DNA of 64,000 nt from Phenylobacterium sp. (GTDB taxonomy: Bacteria; Pseudomonadota; Alphaproteobacteria; Caulobacterales; Caulobacteraceae), in NCBI GenBank assembly GCA_020402745.1, contig JADBYZ010000013.1, positions 244,863 to 308,862 of the forward strand, in the 5' to 3' direction. The notes beneath the pieces were generated by a model. It ran no database searches. It had not been told where the DNA came from and was given only the letters and a program-made list of their open reading frames with translations. Shown here in pieces: positions 41,354-53,470 of this stretch. A program made the translations under genes and the position numbers. Each line of letters opens with the position of its first letter. Position 1 is the first letter of the stretch.

Positions 41354-41381
41354 TTGACTCGTCAATCTTGATCAAGATAAT
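41354..41381 (+). promoter_or_regulatory. MerR-style promoter and palindrome between the two citrate synthase genes
   Basis: The perfect 14-bp palindrome ATCTTGATCAAGAT (41365-41378) lies between TTGACT (41354-41359) and GATAAT (41376-41381), a 16-nt spacer, in the plus direction toward the HTH-fusion gene. A second inverted repeat TTGAC-TC-GTCAA overlaps the -35. This is where a MerR-like dimer would bind to control both divergent genes. Confidence 0.6.
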
Positions 41382-41411
41382 CAATATAAAATCCGGCGAG
41401 GGAGGCCCCAC

Positions 41412-42578
41412 ATGGCGGACTGGCTGACCGCTACAGCCGTACAGGACAGGCTGGGGCTCAAGGCACAGACCCTCTACGCCTATGTCAGCCGGGGGCTCCT
41501 GACGGCGCGCCCTGACCCTGGGGACTCCCGGCGCAGCCTCTACCGCGCCCGGGAGGTGGACGCCCTGGCCGAGCGCCGGAGGCGTAGCCGCCGCCCTTCC
41601 GAGGTCGCCGTGGGGGCCATGACCTGGGGCGAGCCTGTCCTGACCTCAGCCATCACCACGGTCCAGGCCGGACGCCTCTGGTACAGGGGCCGCGACGCCC
41701 TGCTCCTGGCCGAGACGGAAACTCTCGAATCGGTGGCCCGGTTGCTCCGGGGTGGCGATGGCGTGACCCTCAAGCGGTCGGATCGCCCCGAGCCCCCGTC
41801 CGCGGGGCCGCCCCTGTCCCGGGCCTTCCTGGCCCTGGCGGCCCGGGCCGCAGAGGCCCCGCCGGCCTTGGGACAACCCGCCCTGGCCCGGTCGGCCGAG
41901 GCCGCCCTCCTGCTCGACATCTTCGCCGACGCCCTCGCGGCTGAGACCGATTCCGGTGCGGTCCACCTGCGGCTCGCCAAGGCCTGGCGACTCGGACCCG
42001 GCGGCCCCGCCGCCGACCTCATCCGCCGCACCCTGGTCCTCCTGGCGGACCACGAGCTCAATCCCTCGGCCTTCGCGGCCCGGGTGGCGGCCTCCACCGG
42101 CGCGTCTCTGGCGGCCTCCGCCCTGGCGGGACTGGCCGCCCTATCGGGGCCCCGGCATGGCGGGGCGCCCGCCGCTCTGGCGCGGTTCAGGTCCGAGGCC
42201 CTTGCGCAGGGGCCGGACGCCGCCGTCGCCGCCCGGGTCGCTGAGGATCGCGGGATCCCGGGGTTCGGCCATCCGCTCTATCCTGGCGGCGACCCCCGGG
42301 CCGCCGCCCTTCTGGCCCGGTTCAACCCACCGGAGGACCTGGCCAGGCTGGCCGAACAGGTCCAGGCGACCACGGGCCTCGCCCCAAACGTGGATTTCGC
42401 CCTGGTGGCGCTCTGCGACCACCTGGGCGCACCGGAGGGCGCGGCCCTCTCTCTCTTCGCCGCCGCCCGGTGCGCCGGCTGGCTGGCCCACGCCCTCGAG
42501 CAGGTCCAGGACGGCGGCCTGATCCGTCCGCGGGCGCGTTACACCGGCGACCTTCCGGATCAGGAACCGGAAGCATAG
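41412..42578 (+). CDS. helix-turn-helix/citrate synthase fusion protein
   Basis: A 388-residue protein. The first 60 residues are a MerR-like winged helix-turn-helix (WLTATAVQDRLGLKAQTLYAYVSRGLL). The remainder is a citrate synthase domain that keeps both histidines (RHGGAPAAL near 249, GFGHPLYPGG near 286) and the aspartate (NVDFAL near 327). This architecture is known in databases as HTH citrate synthases and suggests a DNA-bound metabolic sensor of acetyl-CoA, oxaloacetate or citrate. It is divergent from the plain citrate synthase and probably regulates it. Whether it still catalyses is unknown. Confidence 0.82.
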   Translation: MADWLTATAVQDRLGLKAQTLYAYVSRGLLTARPDPGDSRRSLYRAREVDALAERRRRSRRPSEVAVGAMTWGEPVLTSAITTVQAGRLWYRGRDALLLAETETLESVARLLRGGDGVTLKRSDRPEPPSAGPPLSRAFLALAARAAEAPPALGQPALARSAEAALLLDIFADALAAETDSGAVHLRLAKAWRLGPGGPAADLIRRTLVLLADHELNPSAFAARVAASTGASLAASALAGLAALSGPRHGGAPAALARFRSEALAQGPDAAVAARVAEDRGIPGFGHPLYPGGDPRAAALLARFNPPEDLARLAEQVQATTGLAPNVDFALVALCDHLGAPEGAALSLFAAARCAGWLAHALEQVQDGGLIRPRARYTGDLPDQEPEA

Positions 42579-42733
42579 GCCTTCAGGATCGCGCAGGGCG
42601 ACATGCCGAAGGTGTCCTGAGGGGGTGCGGCTCCACCGGTCTTCGCCGCCGTCCCGACGTCGGGGGCGCGACGCCTCCACCCCCGGCTTTCGTCCGGACT
42701 CCGCTGGCCCCCCTCCCGCCCGGATCGCAGGCC

Positions 42734-43174
42734 TTAATCTAGCACGAAACGTGGCCCGGATCCGCTCGCGCCCGCCCGATCATGACGGTTATAGATCCGG
42801 CACCGCTCCAGACTGAGGCAGCCGCATCCGATGCACTCATCGAGCTTGGCGCGGGCGAGGGTCAACAGGCGGATCTTCTCGTCGATGGCTGACCGCATGG
42901 ACCGGCTGATCCGCTGCCAGTCCGAGAGCGATGGCGTGCGCCCCTGAGGCAGCTTGGAGAGCTCCGCCTCGATCTCCAGGAGGCCTAGTCCCAGCTTCTG
43001 CGCGATCAGGATGAAGGAGAGTCGCCGGATGTCGCTGCGCAGGAAGCGGCGCTGGTTTCCCCGCGTGCGAGACGGCTGGATCAGGCCCTTCTCTTCATAG
43101 AACCGGATTGCTGAAACGGCGAGGCCGGTGCGCCGCGCCAGTTCGCCGATCGGCACAAGGTCGTTTCGGTCCAT
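42734..43174 (-). CDS. soxR: redox-sensitive transcriptional activator SoxR
   Basis: A 146-residue MerR-family regulator with a [2Fe-2S] cluster. The start MDRNDLVPIGEL at 43174 has GGAGG nine bases upstream; the longer frame uses a TTG and is not preferred. It has the N-terminal helix-turn-helix and the four cluster cysteines CIGCGCLSLERC near residue 120. SoxR responds to redox-cycling compounds. The SoxR box lies directly upstream of its own gene, so here it is mainly autoregulated or acts elsewhere; no soxS is expected in this group. Confidence 0.92.
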   Translation of the reverse strand: MDRNDLVPIGELARRTGLAVSAIRFYEEKGLIQPSRTRGNQRRFLRSDIRRLSFILIAQKLGLGLLEIEAELSKLPQGRTPSLSDWQRISRSMRSAIDEKIRLLTLARAKLDECIGCGCLSLERCRIYNRHDRAGASGSGPRFVLD

Positions 43175-43203
43175 CTGCACCTCCAACTGCTGAATCTGAA
43201 CAA

Positions 43204-43221
43204 CCTCAAGTAAACTTGAGG
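43204..43221. promoter_or_regulatory. SoxR box
   Basis: CCTCAAGTAAACTTGAGG differs from the canonical E. coli site CCTCAAGTTAACTTGAGG at a single central base. It lies 30 nt upstream of soxR and downstream of the DUF2237 gene's end, so the only gene it can control on this side is soxR. The plus-strand side leads into the antisense of DUF2237. Confidence 0.9.
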
Positions 43222-43275
43222 TTGTATCCCATGAAGCGATTCTCAGCAGGCGGGCGACATCTAGGCCATCCTCGA

Positions 43276-43659
43276 TCAGGCTCCGGCGGCGTAGGCCTTC
43301 AGGACCTCGAGAGGCGCCACGGCGAGCGCCTCCTCATGGGTCGCCGCGAGGACGATCTGCGGCGCAGCGCCGGCGTCGAAAGCCTCGCGCCAGCGGGGCG
43401 CGCAAAGGCACCAACGATCCCCGGGCTTCAGCCCGGCGAAGCCATAGGCCGGGACCGGAGTCGACAGGTCGTTGCCCACGGACTTCGAGAAGGCCAGGAA
43501 GTCTGCGGTCATGATGGCGCAGACCGTGTGCATGCCGACATCTTCCGCACCGGTCTCGCAACAACCGTTCCGGTAGAAGCCGGTGACGGGGTCCAGGCCG
43601 CAGGGCTCAAGAGGGCTGCCCAGCACATTGCGGGCGTCGGGTTCGTAGCGGGTGATCAT
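43276..43659 (-). CDS. DUF2237 family protein
   Basis: A 127-residue conserved protein of unknown role. The start MITRYEPDARNVLGSPLE at 43659 has GAGG near the ATG; the longer frame adds filler. The family core is clear: EPCGLDPVTGFYRNGCCETG, EDVGMHTVCAIMT, and GLKPGDRWCLCAPRWREA. Several conserved cysteines suggest metal or redox chemistry. It is divergent from a CitE-like lyase gene. Confidence 0.85.
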   Translation of the reverse strand: MITRYEPDARNVLGSPLEPCGLDPVTGFYRNGCCETGAEDVGMHTVCAIMTADFLAFSKSVGNDLSTPVPAYGFAGLKPGDRWCLCAPRWREAFDAGAAPQIVLAATHEEALAVAPLEVLKAYAAGA

Positions 43660-43723
43660 GGCCTCATCATAGTCTAAGACCAGAGGATTCGTCGCCCCCG
43701 CAGTGAGCGCCAGGAGTCCAGGC

Positions 43724-44581
43724 ATGTCGTCCGCCCGCCCCCGTCGCAGCGCCCTTTACATGCCTGCCGGGAACCCCCGCGCCATCGCGAAGGCCCGGGA
43801 ACTGGCTTGCGACGTGGTGATCCTGGACCTCGAGGATTCCGTGGCCCCCGACGCCAAGACCGCTGCCCGGGACCTCGCGATTGCGGCCATCACCGAAGGC
43901 GGTTTCGGCCGCCGGGAGCGGGTGGTCAGGGTCAATGGCCTGGACACCCCCTGGGGGGAGGCGGACCTCGCCGCTGTGGCGGCCAGCCCCTTCCGTCCCG
44001 ACGCCGTCCTGGCGCCCAAGGTCTCTTCGCCCGCGGACGTGGAGGCCTACGCCGCGCACCTGCCCGCCGGGGTCGCCCTCTGGATCATGATCGAGACCTG
44101 CGCCAGCCTTTTCGCCCTGGACCGACTGGCCTCGGCGGGGGGGCCGCTCTCGACCCTGGTCGTGGGGTCAAACGACCTGGTCAAGGAGATGCGCTGCCGG
44201 GTCGACGCCGACCGGCGCCCCTTGCAGGCGGCCCTGTCGTTAACGGTCGCCGCCGGCCGGGCCCACGGTTTGAGCGTCCTGGACGGGGTCTGGAACGATA
44301 TCGCAGACCTCGAAGGCCTGGAGCGTCAGTGCCGGCAAGGCGTGGAATTCGGCTTCGACGGCAAGACCCTGATCCATCCGGACCAGATCGTCGTCGCCAA
44401 CCGGGCCTTCGCCCCGGAGCCCGATGAGGTGGCCTGGGCGCGGACGATCGCCGCCGCCTTTGATTCGCCCGAAAATCGCGGCAAGGGCGTTCTGCGGGTC
44501 GAGGGCCGGATGGTCGAACGCCTGCACCTGGACCAGGCCCTCCGTCTCCTGGAGATCGCCGCAGCCCTCGAGGAGGCATGA
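43724..44581 (+). CDS. HpcH/HpaI aldolase family, CitE-like lyase
   Basis: A 285-residue TIM-barrel enzyme of the citrate lyase beta/L-malyl-CoA lyase family. The start MSSARPRRSALYMPAGN at 43724 has AGGAG upstream. It shows ALYMPAGNPRAIAKA, DLEDSVAPDAK and the catalytic Arg/Glu of VVRVNGLDT, IMIETCASL, and FDGKTLIHPDQ. Without citrate lyase alpha and gamma genes it is unlikely to be true citrate lyase. (R)-citramalyl-CoA or malyl-CoA lyase activity is more probable. It overlaps the following gene by an ATGA junction. Confidence 0.85.
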   Translation: MSSARPRRSALYMPAGNPRAIAKARELACDVVILDLEDSVAPDAKTAARDLAIAAITEGGFGRRERVVRVNGLDTPWGEADLAAVAASPFRPDAVLAPKVSSPADVEAYAAHLPAGVALWIMIETCASLFALDRLASAGGPLSTLVVGSNDLVKEMRCRVDADRRPLQAALSLTVAAGRAHGLSVLDGVWNDIADLEGLERQCRQGVEFGFDGKTLIHPDQIVVANRAFAPEPDEVAWARTIAAAFDSPENRGKGVLRVEGRMVERLHLDQALRLLEIAAALEEA

Positions 44582-45222
44582 TCCGGACCCACCTCGCCGC
44601 TCTTTTGGTCCTGGCGTCCGTCGCTATCGCCTGGGCGCCGCCGGTCGCGCGCGCCCAGGACCCGGACCTGATCGGTGACCTCCTGAAGGCTGTCCCGACT
44701 CCTGAGGCCGACGAGGAAGAAGAGGCTGACGGCGGCGACCTGGACCTGCCTGAGGTCGCGGAACCGCCTTCGGCACGCTCAGGTCCGACCCCTGTCCCCG
44801 GCCAGAGGGTGGGGGTGGATGACCACAGCCGCACGCCCGAGGGCCCCCTGAATGCGGCCGAGAGGACCTATGAGGCCCGTCTCCGGGCGGGGTACGCCGC
44901 CGCCCAGGGCCGGCAGGGCGAGCTGGACGGGCGGTGGCTTGTCCGCAGCCAGGCCGGACCCCTCTACGCCTTCCAGTTCGTCGATTCCGGCGCCGGGACC
45001 CTCGACGGGGCCTGGAGCGATCCCCGCCGGCCCGGCGCTCTGACAGGTTCGGGGTACTTGAGCGCCGTCAGCAGGACGGGCGGGCGGCTCGCCATCAGCC
45101 TGGAGGCGCCGCCACGCCGCGGAACGGTCCGGCTTCAGCTGCGGCCGGAGGCGCCGGGTCAGTGGGTCGGGACCCTGACCGAGGACGGTGTCGAGGTCAC
45201 CGTGCGCATGCAGCGCGACTGA
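44578..45222 (+). CDS. secreted hypothetical protein
   Basis: A 214-residue exported protein with signal peptide [19 protein letters not shown]...ARA. An acidic linker at about 42-55 (a run of aspartate and glutamate) leads to a beta-rich domain of [20 protein letters not shown] type. I do not recognise the family. It is coupled to the CitE-like gene by ATGA but the functions look unrelated. It converges on the HIT-protein gene seven bases away. Confidence 0.65.
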   Translation: MIRTHLAALLVLASVAIAWAPPVARAQDPDLIGDLLKAVPTPEADEEEEADGGDLDLPEVAEPPSARSGPTPVPGQRVGVDDHSRTPEGPLNAAERTYEARLRAGYAAAQGRQGELDGRWLVRSQAGPLYAFQFVDSGAGTLDGAWSDPRRPGALTGSGYLSAVSRTGGRLAISLEAPPRRGTVRLQLRPEAPGQWVGTLTEDGVEVTVRMQRD

Positions 45223-45229
45223 GCCGGGT

Positions 45230-45691
45230 TCACGCCGGGCCGCGACCGGGGAAGGGCGGATAGGGCTGGGCGCCGGGCGCCAGGGCCGGCCGGGCTGCGG
45301 CCAGGGCCTTCTGAAGGACTTCCGGGGCGAGGGCCACGGCCTCGCCAAAGCCCCAGACCGGCCCGGGCCAGGCCGGGTCCCCGGCCCTCCGGCCCACCAC
45401 ATGTACGTGCAACTGGGGCGTGACATTGCCAAGGGCCCCGACGTTCAGCTTCTCCACCGCCAGGCCAAGAGCCGCCCCCAGGGCCCGGACGGCGTTTCCG
45501 GCGGCGACCACCTCCTCGACCAGGAGCCGGCGCTCGGCGACGGTCAGGTCCTCGATCTCCCGGGCGCCGGAGACCTGGGGGATCAGGATCAGCCAGGGCC
45601 AGCGGGCGTCGTCCTGCAGGCGGACATGGCAGAGGGGCAGCTCGTCCAGGGCGTGGGAGCTTGCGAGGAAGGCGGGATCGATCTCGGGCAT
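45230..45691 (-). CDS. HIT-domain nucleotide hydrolase
   Basis: A 153-residue histidine-triad protein. The motif QLHVHVVG near residue 93 gives HxHxH; the final histidine position follows it in the family pattern. The start [15 protein letters not shown] at 45691 is chosen over 11 upstream residues. HIT hydrolases split AMP-linked or dinucleotide substrates. It lies divergent from mdh. Confidence 0.8.
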   Translation of the reverse strand: MPEIDPAFLASSHALDELPLCHVRLQDDARWPWLILIPQVSGAREIEDLTVAERRLLVEEVVAAGNAVRALGAALGLAVEKLNVGALGNVTPQLHVHVVGRRAGDPAWPGPVWGFGEAVALAPEVLQKALAAARPALAPGAQPYPPFPGRGPA

Positions 45692-45738
45692 GGGGCCAGA
45701 TTGGCCGCGCCTGGGGCCCGCCACAAGCGCTTGCAGCG

Positions 45739-45767
45739 TTGCAGGCTCCGCCGCTTACAGCTAGGGA
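45739..45767 (+). promoter_or_regulatory. Caulobacter-type housekeeping promoter upstream of mdh
   Basis: TTGCAGG (45739-45745), 14 bases, then GCTAGGGA (45760-45767) match the Caulobacter pattern TTGaCgS-N10-14-GCTANAWC with a few deviations. The start of mdh follows about 48 nt later. Confidence 0.4.
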
Positions 45768-45814
45768 CGCTCCGACGCGGGCCGACCGCGGAACCCACAC
45801 TCCGGAGACGAACC

Positions 45815-46801
45815 ATGGCTTCCAGGAAACCCATCCGCGTGGCGGTCACCGGCGCGGCCGGCAACATTGGCTACGCCCTTCTGTTCCGCATCGCCTCGGG
45901 CGCCATGTTCGGCCCCGACCAGCCGGTCATCCTCCAGCTGCTGGAGATCCCGGTGGAAGGTCCCCAGAAGGCCCTCAAGGGCGTGGCCATGGAGCTTGAG
46001 GACTGCGCCTTCCCCCTGCTGGCGGGCATGGTCCTGACCGGCGAGGCCGAGGTCGCCTTCAAGGACGCCAACTGGTGCCTGCTGGTGGGCTCCAAGCCCC
46101 GCGGCCCCGGCATGGAGCGCGCCGACCTCCTGAAGGACAACGGCAAGATCTTTATCGCCCAGGGCCAGGCCATCGACGCCGTCGCCGCCGATGACGCCCG
46201 GGTGGCGGTGGTGGGCAACCCCTGCAACACCAACGTGATGATCGCCGCCGCCCAGGCCCGCCGCCTGCCGGCCGACCGCTTCACCGCCATGGTCCGCCTG
46301 GACGAGAACCGCGCCCGGGCACAGCTGGCCCAGAAGGCCGGCGTGGCCATCGACGAGGTCACCGACCTCTACATCTATGGCAACCACTCGCCGACCATGT
46401 TCGCGGACTTCACCCACGCGAAGATCGGCGGCAAGGATGCGGCCAGCGTGATCGGCGACGAGGCCTGGCTGAAGAACGACTTCCTGCCCGCCGTCGGCAA
46501 GCGCGGCGCGGCCATTATCGAGGCCCGGGGCCTCTCCTCGGCCGCCTCGGCCGCGAACGCCCTGGTCGACCACGTCCGCGACCTGGTCACCCCCGGCAAG
46601 GTGCACTCGGTGGCGATCAGCAGCGAGGGCCGCTACGGCTTCGCCCCCGGCGTCTGGGCCGGCATGCCCGTGCGCACGACGGCGACTGGCTACGAAGTGA
46701 TAGAGTCCTTCGCCATGGACGACTTCGCCAAGTCCAAGATCGCCCTGACCAACGATGAGCTGGTTGGCGAGCGCGAGACCATCAAGGACCTCCTGGCCTG
46801 A
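45815..46801 (+). CDS. mdh: malate dehydrogenase
   Basis: A 328-residue NAD-dependent malate dehydrogenase of the cytosolic MDH1-like group. The Rossmann glycine motif is [12 protein letters not shown] near residue 12. The catalytic Arg/Asp/His set appears in [13 protein letters not shown] and [18 protein letters not shown] lies 10 nt before the ATG. It interconverts malate and oxaloacetate in the TCA cycle. It ends four bases before the convergent LytTR gene, and sucC lies 1.5 kb downstream. Confidence 0.93.
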   Translation: MASRKPIRVAVTGAAGNIGYALLFRIASGAMFGPDQPVILQLLEIPVEGPQKALKGVAMELEDCAFPLLAGMVLTGEAEVAFKDANWCLLVGSKPRGPGMERADLLKDNGKIFIAQGQAIDAVAADDARVAVVGNPCNTNVMIAAAQARRLPADRFTAMVRLDENRARAQLAQKAGVAIDEVTDLYIYGNHSPTMFADFTHAKIGGKDAASVIGDEAWLKNDFLPAVGKRGAAIIEARGLSSAASAANALVDHVRDLVTPGKVHSVAISSEGRYGFAPGVWAGMPVRTTATGYEVIESFAMDDFAKSKIALTNDELVGERETIKDLLA

Positions 46802-46805
46802 GGCT

Positions 46806-47606
46806 TCAGACCCACCCTCGCCGCCGAAGCTCGGCGGCGTAGGTGCGGCTGACCGGCGCCTCCGATCCATCCTTCAATGTCAGGGTCGCCCGGCCGTCGC
46901 CCCGGCGGGCGTCGGCGATCCCGGCGCGCGCCACCCACCAGGACCGGTGCACCTGCATGCCCTCCTGGCCCTCCAGCTCGGCGACGGCGTCGGCCATGCG
47001 CAGCAGGATCAGGTCCTGGCCCGCGCTGGTGTGCACGCGCAGATAGTGGTCCTCGGCCTCCACCGCCCAGATCTCTGCGCTCCGCAGTCTCAGCGGCAGC
47101 CACTCCAGGAAGCGCGAGGGCGCCGGCGCCGGGCCGGGCTCCGCCCCGCCTTGAGCGCCCGGGTTCACCGCGACTGAGAGCAGCGACATGCCCACAGACG
47201 CCACCAGGGAGGTGCCGATGAAACCGGGCAGGGCTGAGAGCGTGATGTGCGCGCCCGGGATCAGGCCCGCCGTCAACCACACGATCACGCCGATAGGGGC
47301 GAAGATCAGGAGGCCGCCCAGGATCGCGCGGAGCCAACGGTTCAGCCCGGGCGCAAGCCGGCCCGCCACCAGATAGCCCCCCAGGCCAATGGCGCCGGTC
47401 ACCACCGCCACAGGGACCATGTAGGCGAGCCTTGCGCCAAGAGGATAGTCCGCAAGGTCGAAGGCGCCGACAAACCCGAGGAAGGCGCCGACGACGGCGG
47501 CGAGGCCCAGGGTGACGACGATCACCCGCCGCAGATCCTCCGCCGTCCACGCTTCGTGAATGGCGGACCCGGGCGACTTGCGAAGCGGCGGCGTCATCTG
47601 GCGCAT
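46806..47606 (-). CDS. membrane-anchored LytTR-family transcriptional regulator
   Basis: A 266-residue regulator with four predicted membrane helices (about 29-140) and a C-terminal LytTR DNA-binding domain (WAVEAEDHYLRVHTSAGQDLILLRMAD, then VHRSWWVARAGI). Membrane LytTR proteins often regulate a neighbouring membrane-protein gene. Here the divergent gene is the DUF2306 protein, with an 84-nt shared upstream region. The stimulus is unknown. Confidence 0.85.
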   Translation of the reverse strand: MRQMTPPLRKSPGSAIHEAWTAEDLRRVIVVTLGLAAVVGAFLGFVGAFDLADYPLGARLAYMVPVAVVTGAIGLGGYLVAGRLAPGLNRWLRAILGGLLIFAPIGVIVWLTAGLIPGAHITLSALPGFIGTSLVASVGMSLLSVAVNPGAQGGAEPGPAPAPSRFLEWLPLRLRSAEIWAVEAEDHYLRVHTSAGQDLILLRMADAVAELEGQEGMQVHRSWWVARAGIADARRGDGRATLTLKDGSEAPVSRTYAAELRRRGWV

Positions 47607-47690
47607 CCCCGTTTGAGGCCCGGCGCGGGGCCCGGCAGGTTCCGGTCAGAGCCCGGCGGCGACGTCCGCCCGGGTGACCGGAGACCCAAG

Positions 47691-48239
47691 ATGACCCTGA
47701 TGTCCCAAATTCGCACCCCCTCGCGCAAGATGGCGCTGATCCTCGCCGTGACCATCGGCCCCCTCGCTATCGCGGCGGCCGTGCTACCCCGCATCCTGGC
47801 GGACCGTGCTGCAGGCGCTGCGCCGCCGGCCTTTCGTCCGCGTGCGCCGGACCTGGACCTGCTGGCCTCGACCTCGCCGGTCATCCTGGTCCACCTGGCG
47901 TTCGGCCTGCTCGCCCTGATGGTCGGCGCCCTCCTCATGGCCGGGCGCAAGGGCGCCCGGATGCACCGGATCCTTGGCTGGGGCTGGGTCCTTGCGGTGG
48001 GGATCGTCGCGGTCACCTCCCTCTTCATCCGGGTCGTCAACCCGGGCCACTTCTCCTTCATCCACATCCTGAGCGGCTATGTGATCATCGCCCTGCCCCT
48101 GGCGGTGGCGGCGGCCCGCCGGCATGACGTGGAACGGCACCGGCGCACCATGACCGGCCTGTTCTACGGCGGCTTCGCCGTGAACCTCCTGTTCGTCCTC
48201 CTGCCGGGCCGTTTCGTGTGGAATCTCTTCCTGGGCTGA
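47691..48239 (+). CDS. DUF2306 family membrane protein
   Basis: A 182-residue protein with four predicted membrane helices (VTIGPLAIAAAVLP, VILVHLAFGLLALMVGALLM, GWGWVLAVGIVAVTSLFIRV, then a C-terminal one). Histidines flank the helices (LVHLAFG, HRILGWGW, HFSFIHILS, VERHRRTM), as in the DUF2306 family, which may bind heme. The ATG at 47691 has GGAG 11 bases upstream; 47700 is an alternative. It is divergent from the membrane LytTR regulator. Confidence 0.8.
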   Translation: MTLMSQIRTPSRKMALILAVTIGPLAIAAAVLPRILADRAAGAAPPAFRPRAPDLDLLASTSPVILVHLAFGLLALMVGALLMAGRKGARMHRILGWGWVLAVGIVAVTSLFIRVVNPGHFSFIHILSGYVIIALPLAVAAARRHDVERHRRTMTGLFYGGFAVNLLFVLLPGRFVWNLFLG

Positions 48240-48342
48240 CGCGGCGGCAGGACGGCTCGGCGGTTGCCTGATCTCCGGGGGGCGCCTATAAACCGGCCAC
48301 TCGCCAATCGGGCGAGCCAGCAGAACAGCGCTTCTGGGCCCC

Positions 48343-49542
48343 ATGAACATCCACGAACATCAAGCCAAGGCCGTCCTGTCCGAGTTCGGCGTGGCGGTCC
48401 CGCGCGGGTATCCCGCCTTTTCCGTCGACGAGGCCGTCAAGGCCGCCGAGCAGCTGGGCGGTCCGGTCTTCGTGGTGAAGTCCCAGATCCACGCCGGTGG
48501 GCGCGGCAAGGGCCGCTTCGAGGGCCTCGGGGCAGACGCCAAGGGCGGCGTCCGGGTGGTCAAGAGCGTCGATGACGTCCGCACCAACGCCCAAGAAATG
48601 CTCGGCCGGGTCCTGGTGACCCACCAGACCGGGCCGAAGGGCAAGCAGGTCAACCGCCTCTACATCGAGGAAGGCGCGGCCATCTCCAAGGAGTTCTACC
48701 TCTCCCTCCTGGTCGACCGCGAAACCAGCTGGGTCTCGGTGGTCGCCTCGACGGAGGGCGGCATGGACATTGAAACCGTCGCCCACGACACGCCGGAAAA
48801 GATCATTACCTTCGGCATCGACCCGGCGACCGGCGTCTGGCCGTTCCATGGACGCGCCCTGTCCAAGGCCCTGGGCCTCAGCGGCGACCTCGCCAAGCAG
48901 GCGGCCAAGCTTCTGGGTCAGCTCTACACGGCCTTCGTCGCCAAGGACATGGCGATGCTCGAGGTCAACCCGCTGATCGTGACCGCCGATGACCAGCTGC
49001 GGGTTCTGGACGCCAAGGTGTCCTTCGACTCCAACGCCCTCTTCCGGCATCCGGAAGTGGTGGTGCTGCGCGACGAGAGCGAAGAAGACCCGAAGGAAAT
49101 CGAAGCTTCCAAGTTCGACCTCTCCTACATCGCCCTTGACGGCGAAATCGGCTGCATGGTCAACGGCGCGGGCCTGGCCATGGCGACCATGGACATCATC
49201 AAGCTCTACGGCGCCGAGCCCGCCAACTTCCTGGACGTCGGCGGCGGCGCGGACGAAGCCAAGGTGACGGCCGCCTTCAAGATCATCATGGCCGATCCCA
49301 ATGTGAAGGGCATTCTGGTCAACATCTTCGGCGGGATCGCCCGGTGCGATATACTGGCCAACGGCGTGGTCAACGCCGTCAAGCAGGTTGGCCTGACCGT
49401 GCCCCTGGTGGTGCGCCTGGAAGGCACCAACGCCGAGTTGGGCAAGAAGATCATCAATGAGAGCGGCCTCAACGTCATTGCGGCCAACGACCTCAGCGAT
49501 GGCGCCGAGAAGATTGTGAAAGCCGTGCGGGGGCTCGCCTAA
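48343..49542 (+). CDS. sucC: succinyl-CoA synthetase beta subunit
   Basis: A 399-residue ATP-grasp subunit of the succinyl-CoA ligase that makes ATP or GTP in the TCA cycle. The N-terminal [21 protein letters not shown] is diagnostic, with the ATP-grasp [18 protein letters not shown] and the CoA-facing [14 protein letters not shown]. It is the first gene of sucC-sucD-sucA-sucB-lpd. Its stop overlaps sucD by one base (TAATG). Confidence 0.97.
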   Translation: MNIHEHQAKAVLSEFGVAVPRGYPAFSVDEAVKAAEQLGGPVFVVKSQIHAGGRGKGRFEGLGADAKGGVRVVKSVDDVRTNAQEMLGRVLVTHQTGPKGKQVNRLYIEEGAAISKEFYLSLLVDRETSWVSVVASTEGGMDIETVAHDTPEKIITFGIDPATGVWPFHGRALSKALGLSGDLAKQAAKLLGQLYTAFVAKDMAMLEVNPLIVTADDQLRVLDAKVSFDSNALFRHPEVVVLRDESEEDPKEIEASKFDLSYIALDGEIGCMVNGAGLAMATMDIIKLYGAEPANFLDVGGGADEAKVTAAFKIIMADPNVKGILVNIFGGIARCDILANGVVNAVKQVGLTVPLVVRLEGTNAELGKKIINESGLNVIAANDLSDGAEKIVKAVRGLA

Positions 49543-50420
49543 TGTCCATTCTGATCGGCAAAGAAACCCGGGTCATCTGTCAGGGGATCACCGGCGCCCA
49601 GGGCACCTTCCACTCCGAACAGGCCATCGCCTACGGAACCAAGATGGTCGGCGGCGTGACCCCCGGCAAAGGCGGGACCACCCATGTGGGCCTGCCCGTG
49701 TTCAATACGGTGGATGAAGCCGTGCGACGAACGGGCGCAGACGCCAGCGTGATCTATGTGCCGCCGCCCTTCGCCGCGGATTCGATCCTCGAAGCGATTG
49801 ACGCCGGAATTCCCCTGATCATCTGCATCACTGAAGGCATTCCCGTCGCCGACATGGTCAAGGTCAAGCGCGCCCTGTCGGGCTCGAAGTCCCGACTGAT
49901 CGGCCCGAACTGCCCCGGTGTGCTGACCCCCGAGGCTTGCAAGATCGGAATCATGCCCGGGAATATCTTCCGCAAGGGCTCGGTGGGTGTTGTTTCCCGT
50001 TCGGGTACCCTTACCTACGAAGCGGTGTTCCAGACCAGCCAGGTCGGCCTTGGCCAGACCACGGCCGTGGGTATTGGCGGGGACCCCGTGAAGGGCACGG
50101 AGTTCATCGACGTGCTCGACATGTTCCTGAAGGACCCCGAGACCGAGTCGATCATCATGATCGGCGAAATCGGCGGTTCGGCCGAAGAAGATGCTGCGGA
50201 ATTCATAAAGAATTCAGCGATTCGGAAGCCTATGGTCGGGTTCATCGCGGGCCGCACGGCTCCGCCCGGACGCAGGATGGGCCATGCCGGCGCCATCATC
50301 TCGGGCGGTAAGGGCGGTGCGGAGGACAAGATTGCGGCGATGGAGTCGGCGGGAATCCGCGTGGCGCCATCTCCGGCGAAGCTGGGAGAGACCCTGCTCG
50401 AGGTGCTGAACGGCGCCTGA
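49542..50420 (+). CDS. sucD: succinyl-CoA synthetase alpha subunit
   Basis: A 292-residue subunit that binds CoA and carries the phosphohistidine. CoA-binding: [16 protein letters not shown] and PPFAADSI. The phosphorylated His lies in [13 protein letters not shown] near residue 247. [19 protein letters not shown] is conserved. It overlaps sucC by one base and is followed by 85 nt before sucA. Confidence 0.97.
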   Translation: MSILIGKETRVICQGITGAQGTFHSEQAIAYGTKMVGGVTPGKGGTTHVGLPVFNTVDEAVRRTGADASVIYVPPPFAADSILEAIDAGIPLIICITEGIPVADMVKVKRALSGSKSRLIGPNCPGVLTPEACKIGIMPGNIFRKGSVGVVSRSGTLTYEAVFQTSQVGLGQTTAVGIGGDPVKGTEFIDVLDMFLKDPETESIIMIGEIGGSAEEDAAEFIKNSAIRKPMVGFIAGRTAPPGRRMGHAGAIISGGKGGAEDKIAAMESAGIRVAPSPAKLGETLLEVLNGA

Positions 50421-50505
50421 GGGGGGCGTGATAATTCAACCTTGAGCGGTCCAGCTCGACTCTCCTCCTGAAGGCGTCGCGGGCCGCAGGCGACAGGCGA
50501 GCGAC

Positions 50506-53454
<2,949 letters not shown>

Positions 53455-53470
53455 ACCCAAGGACACGACC

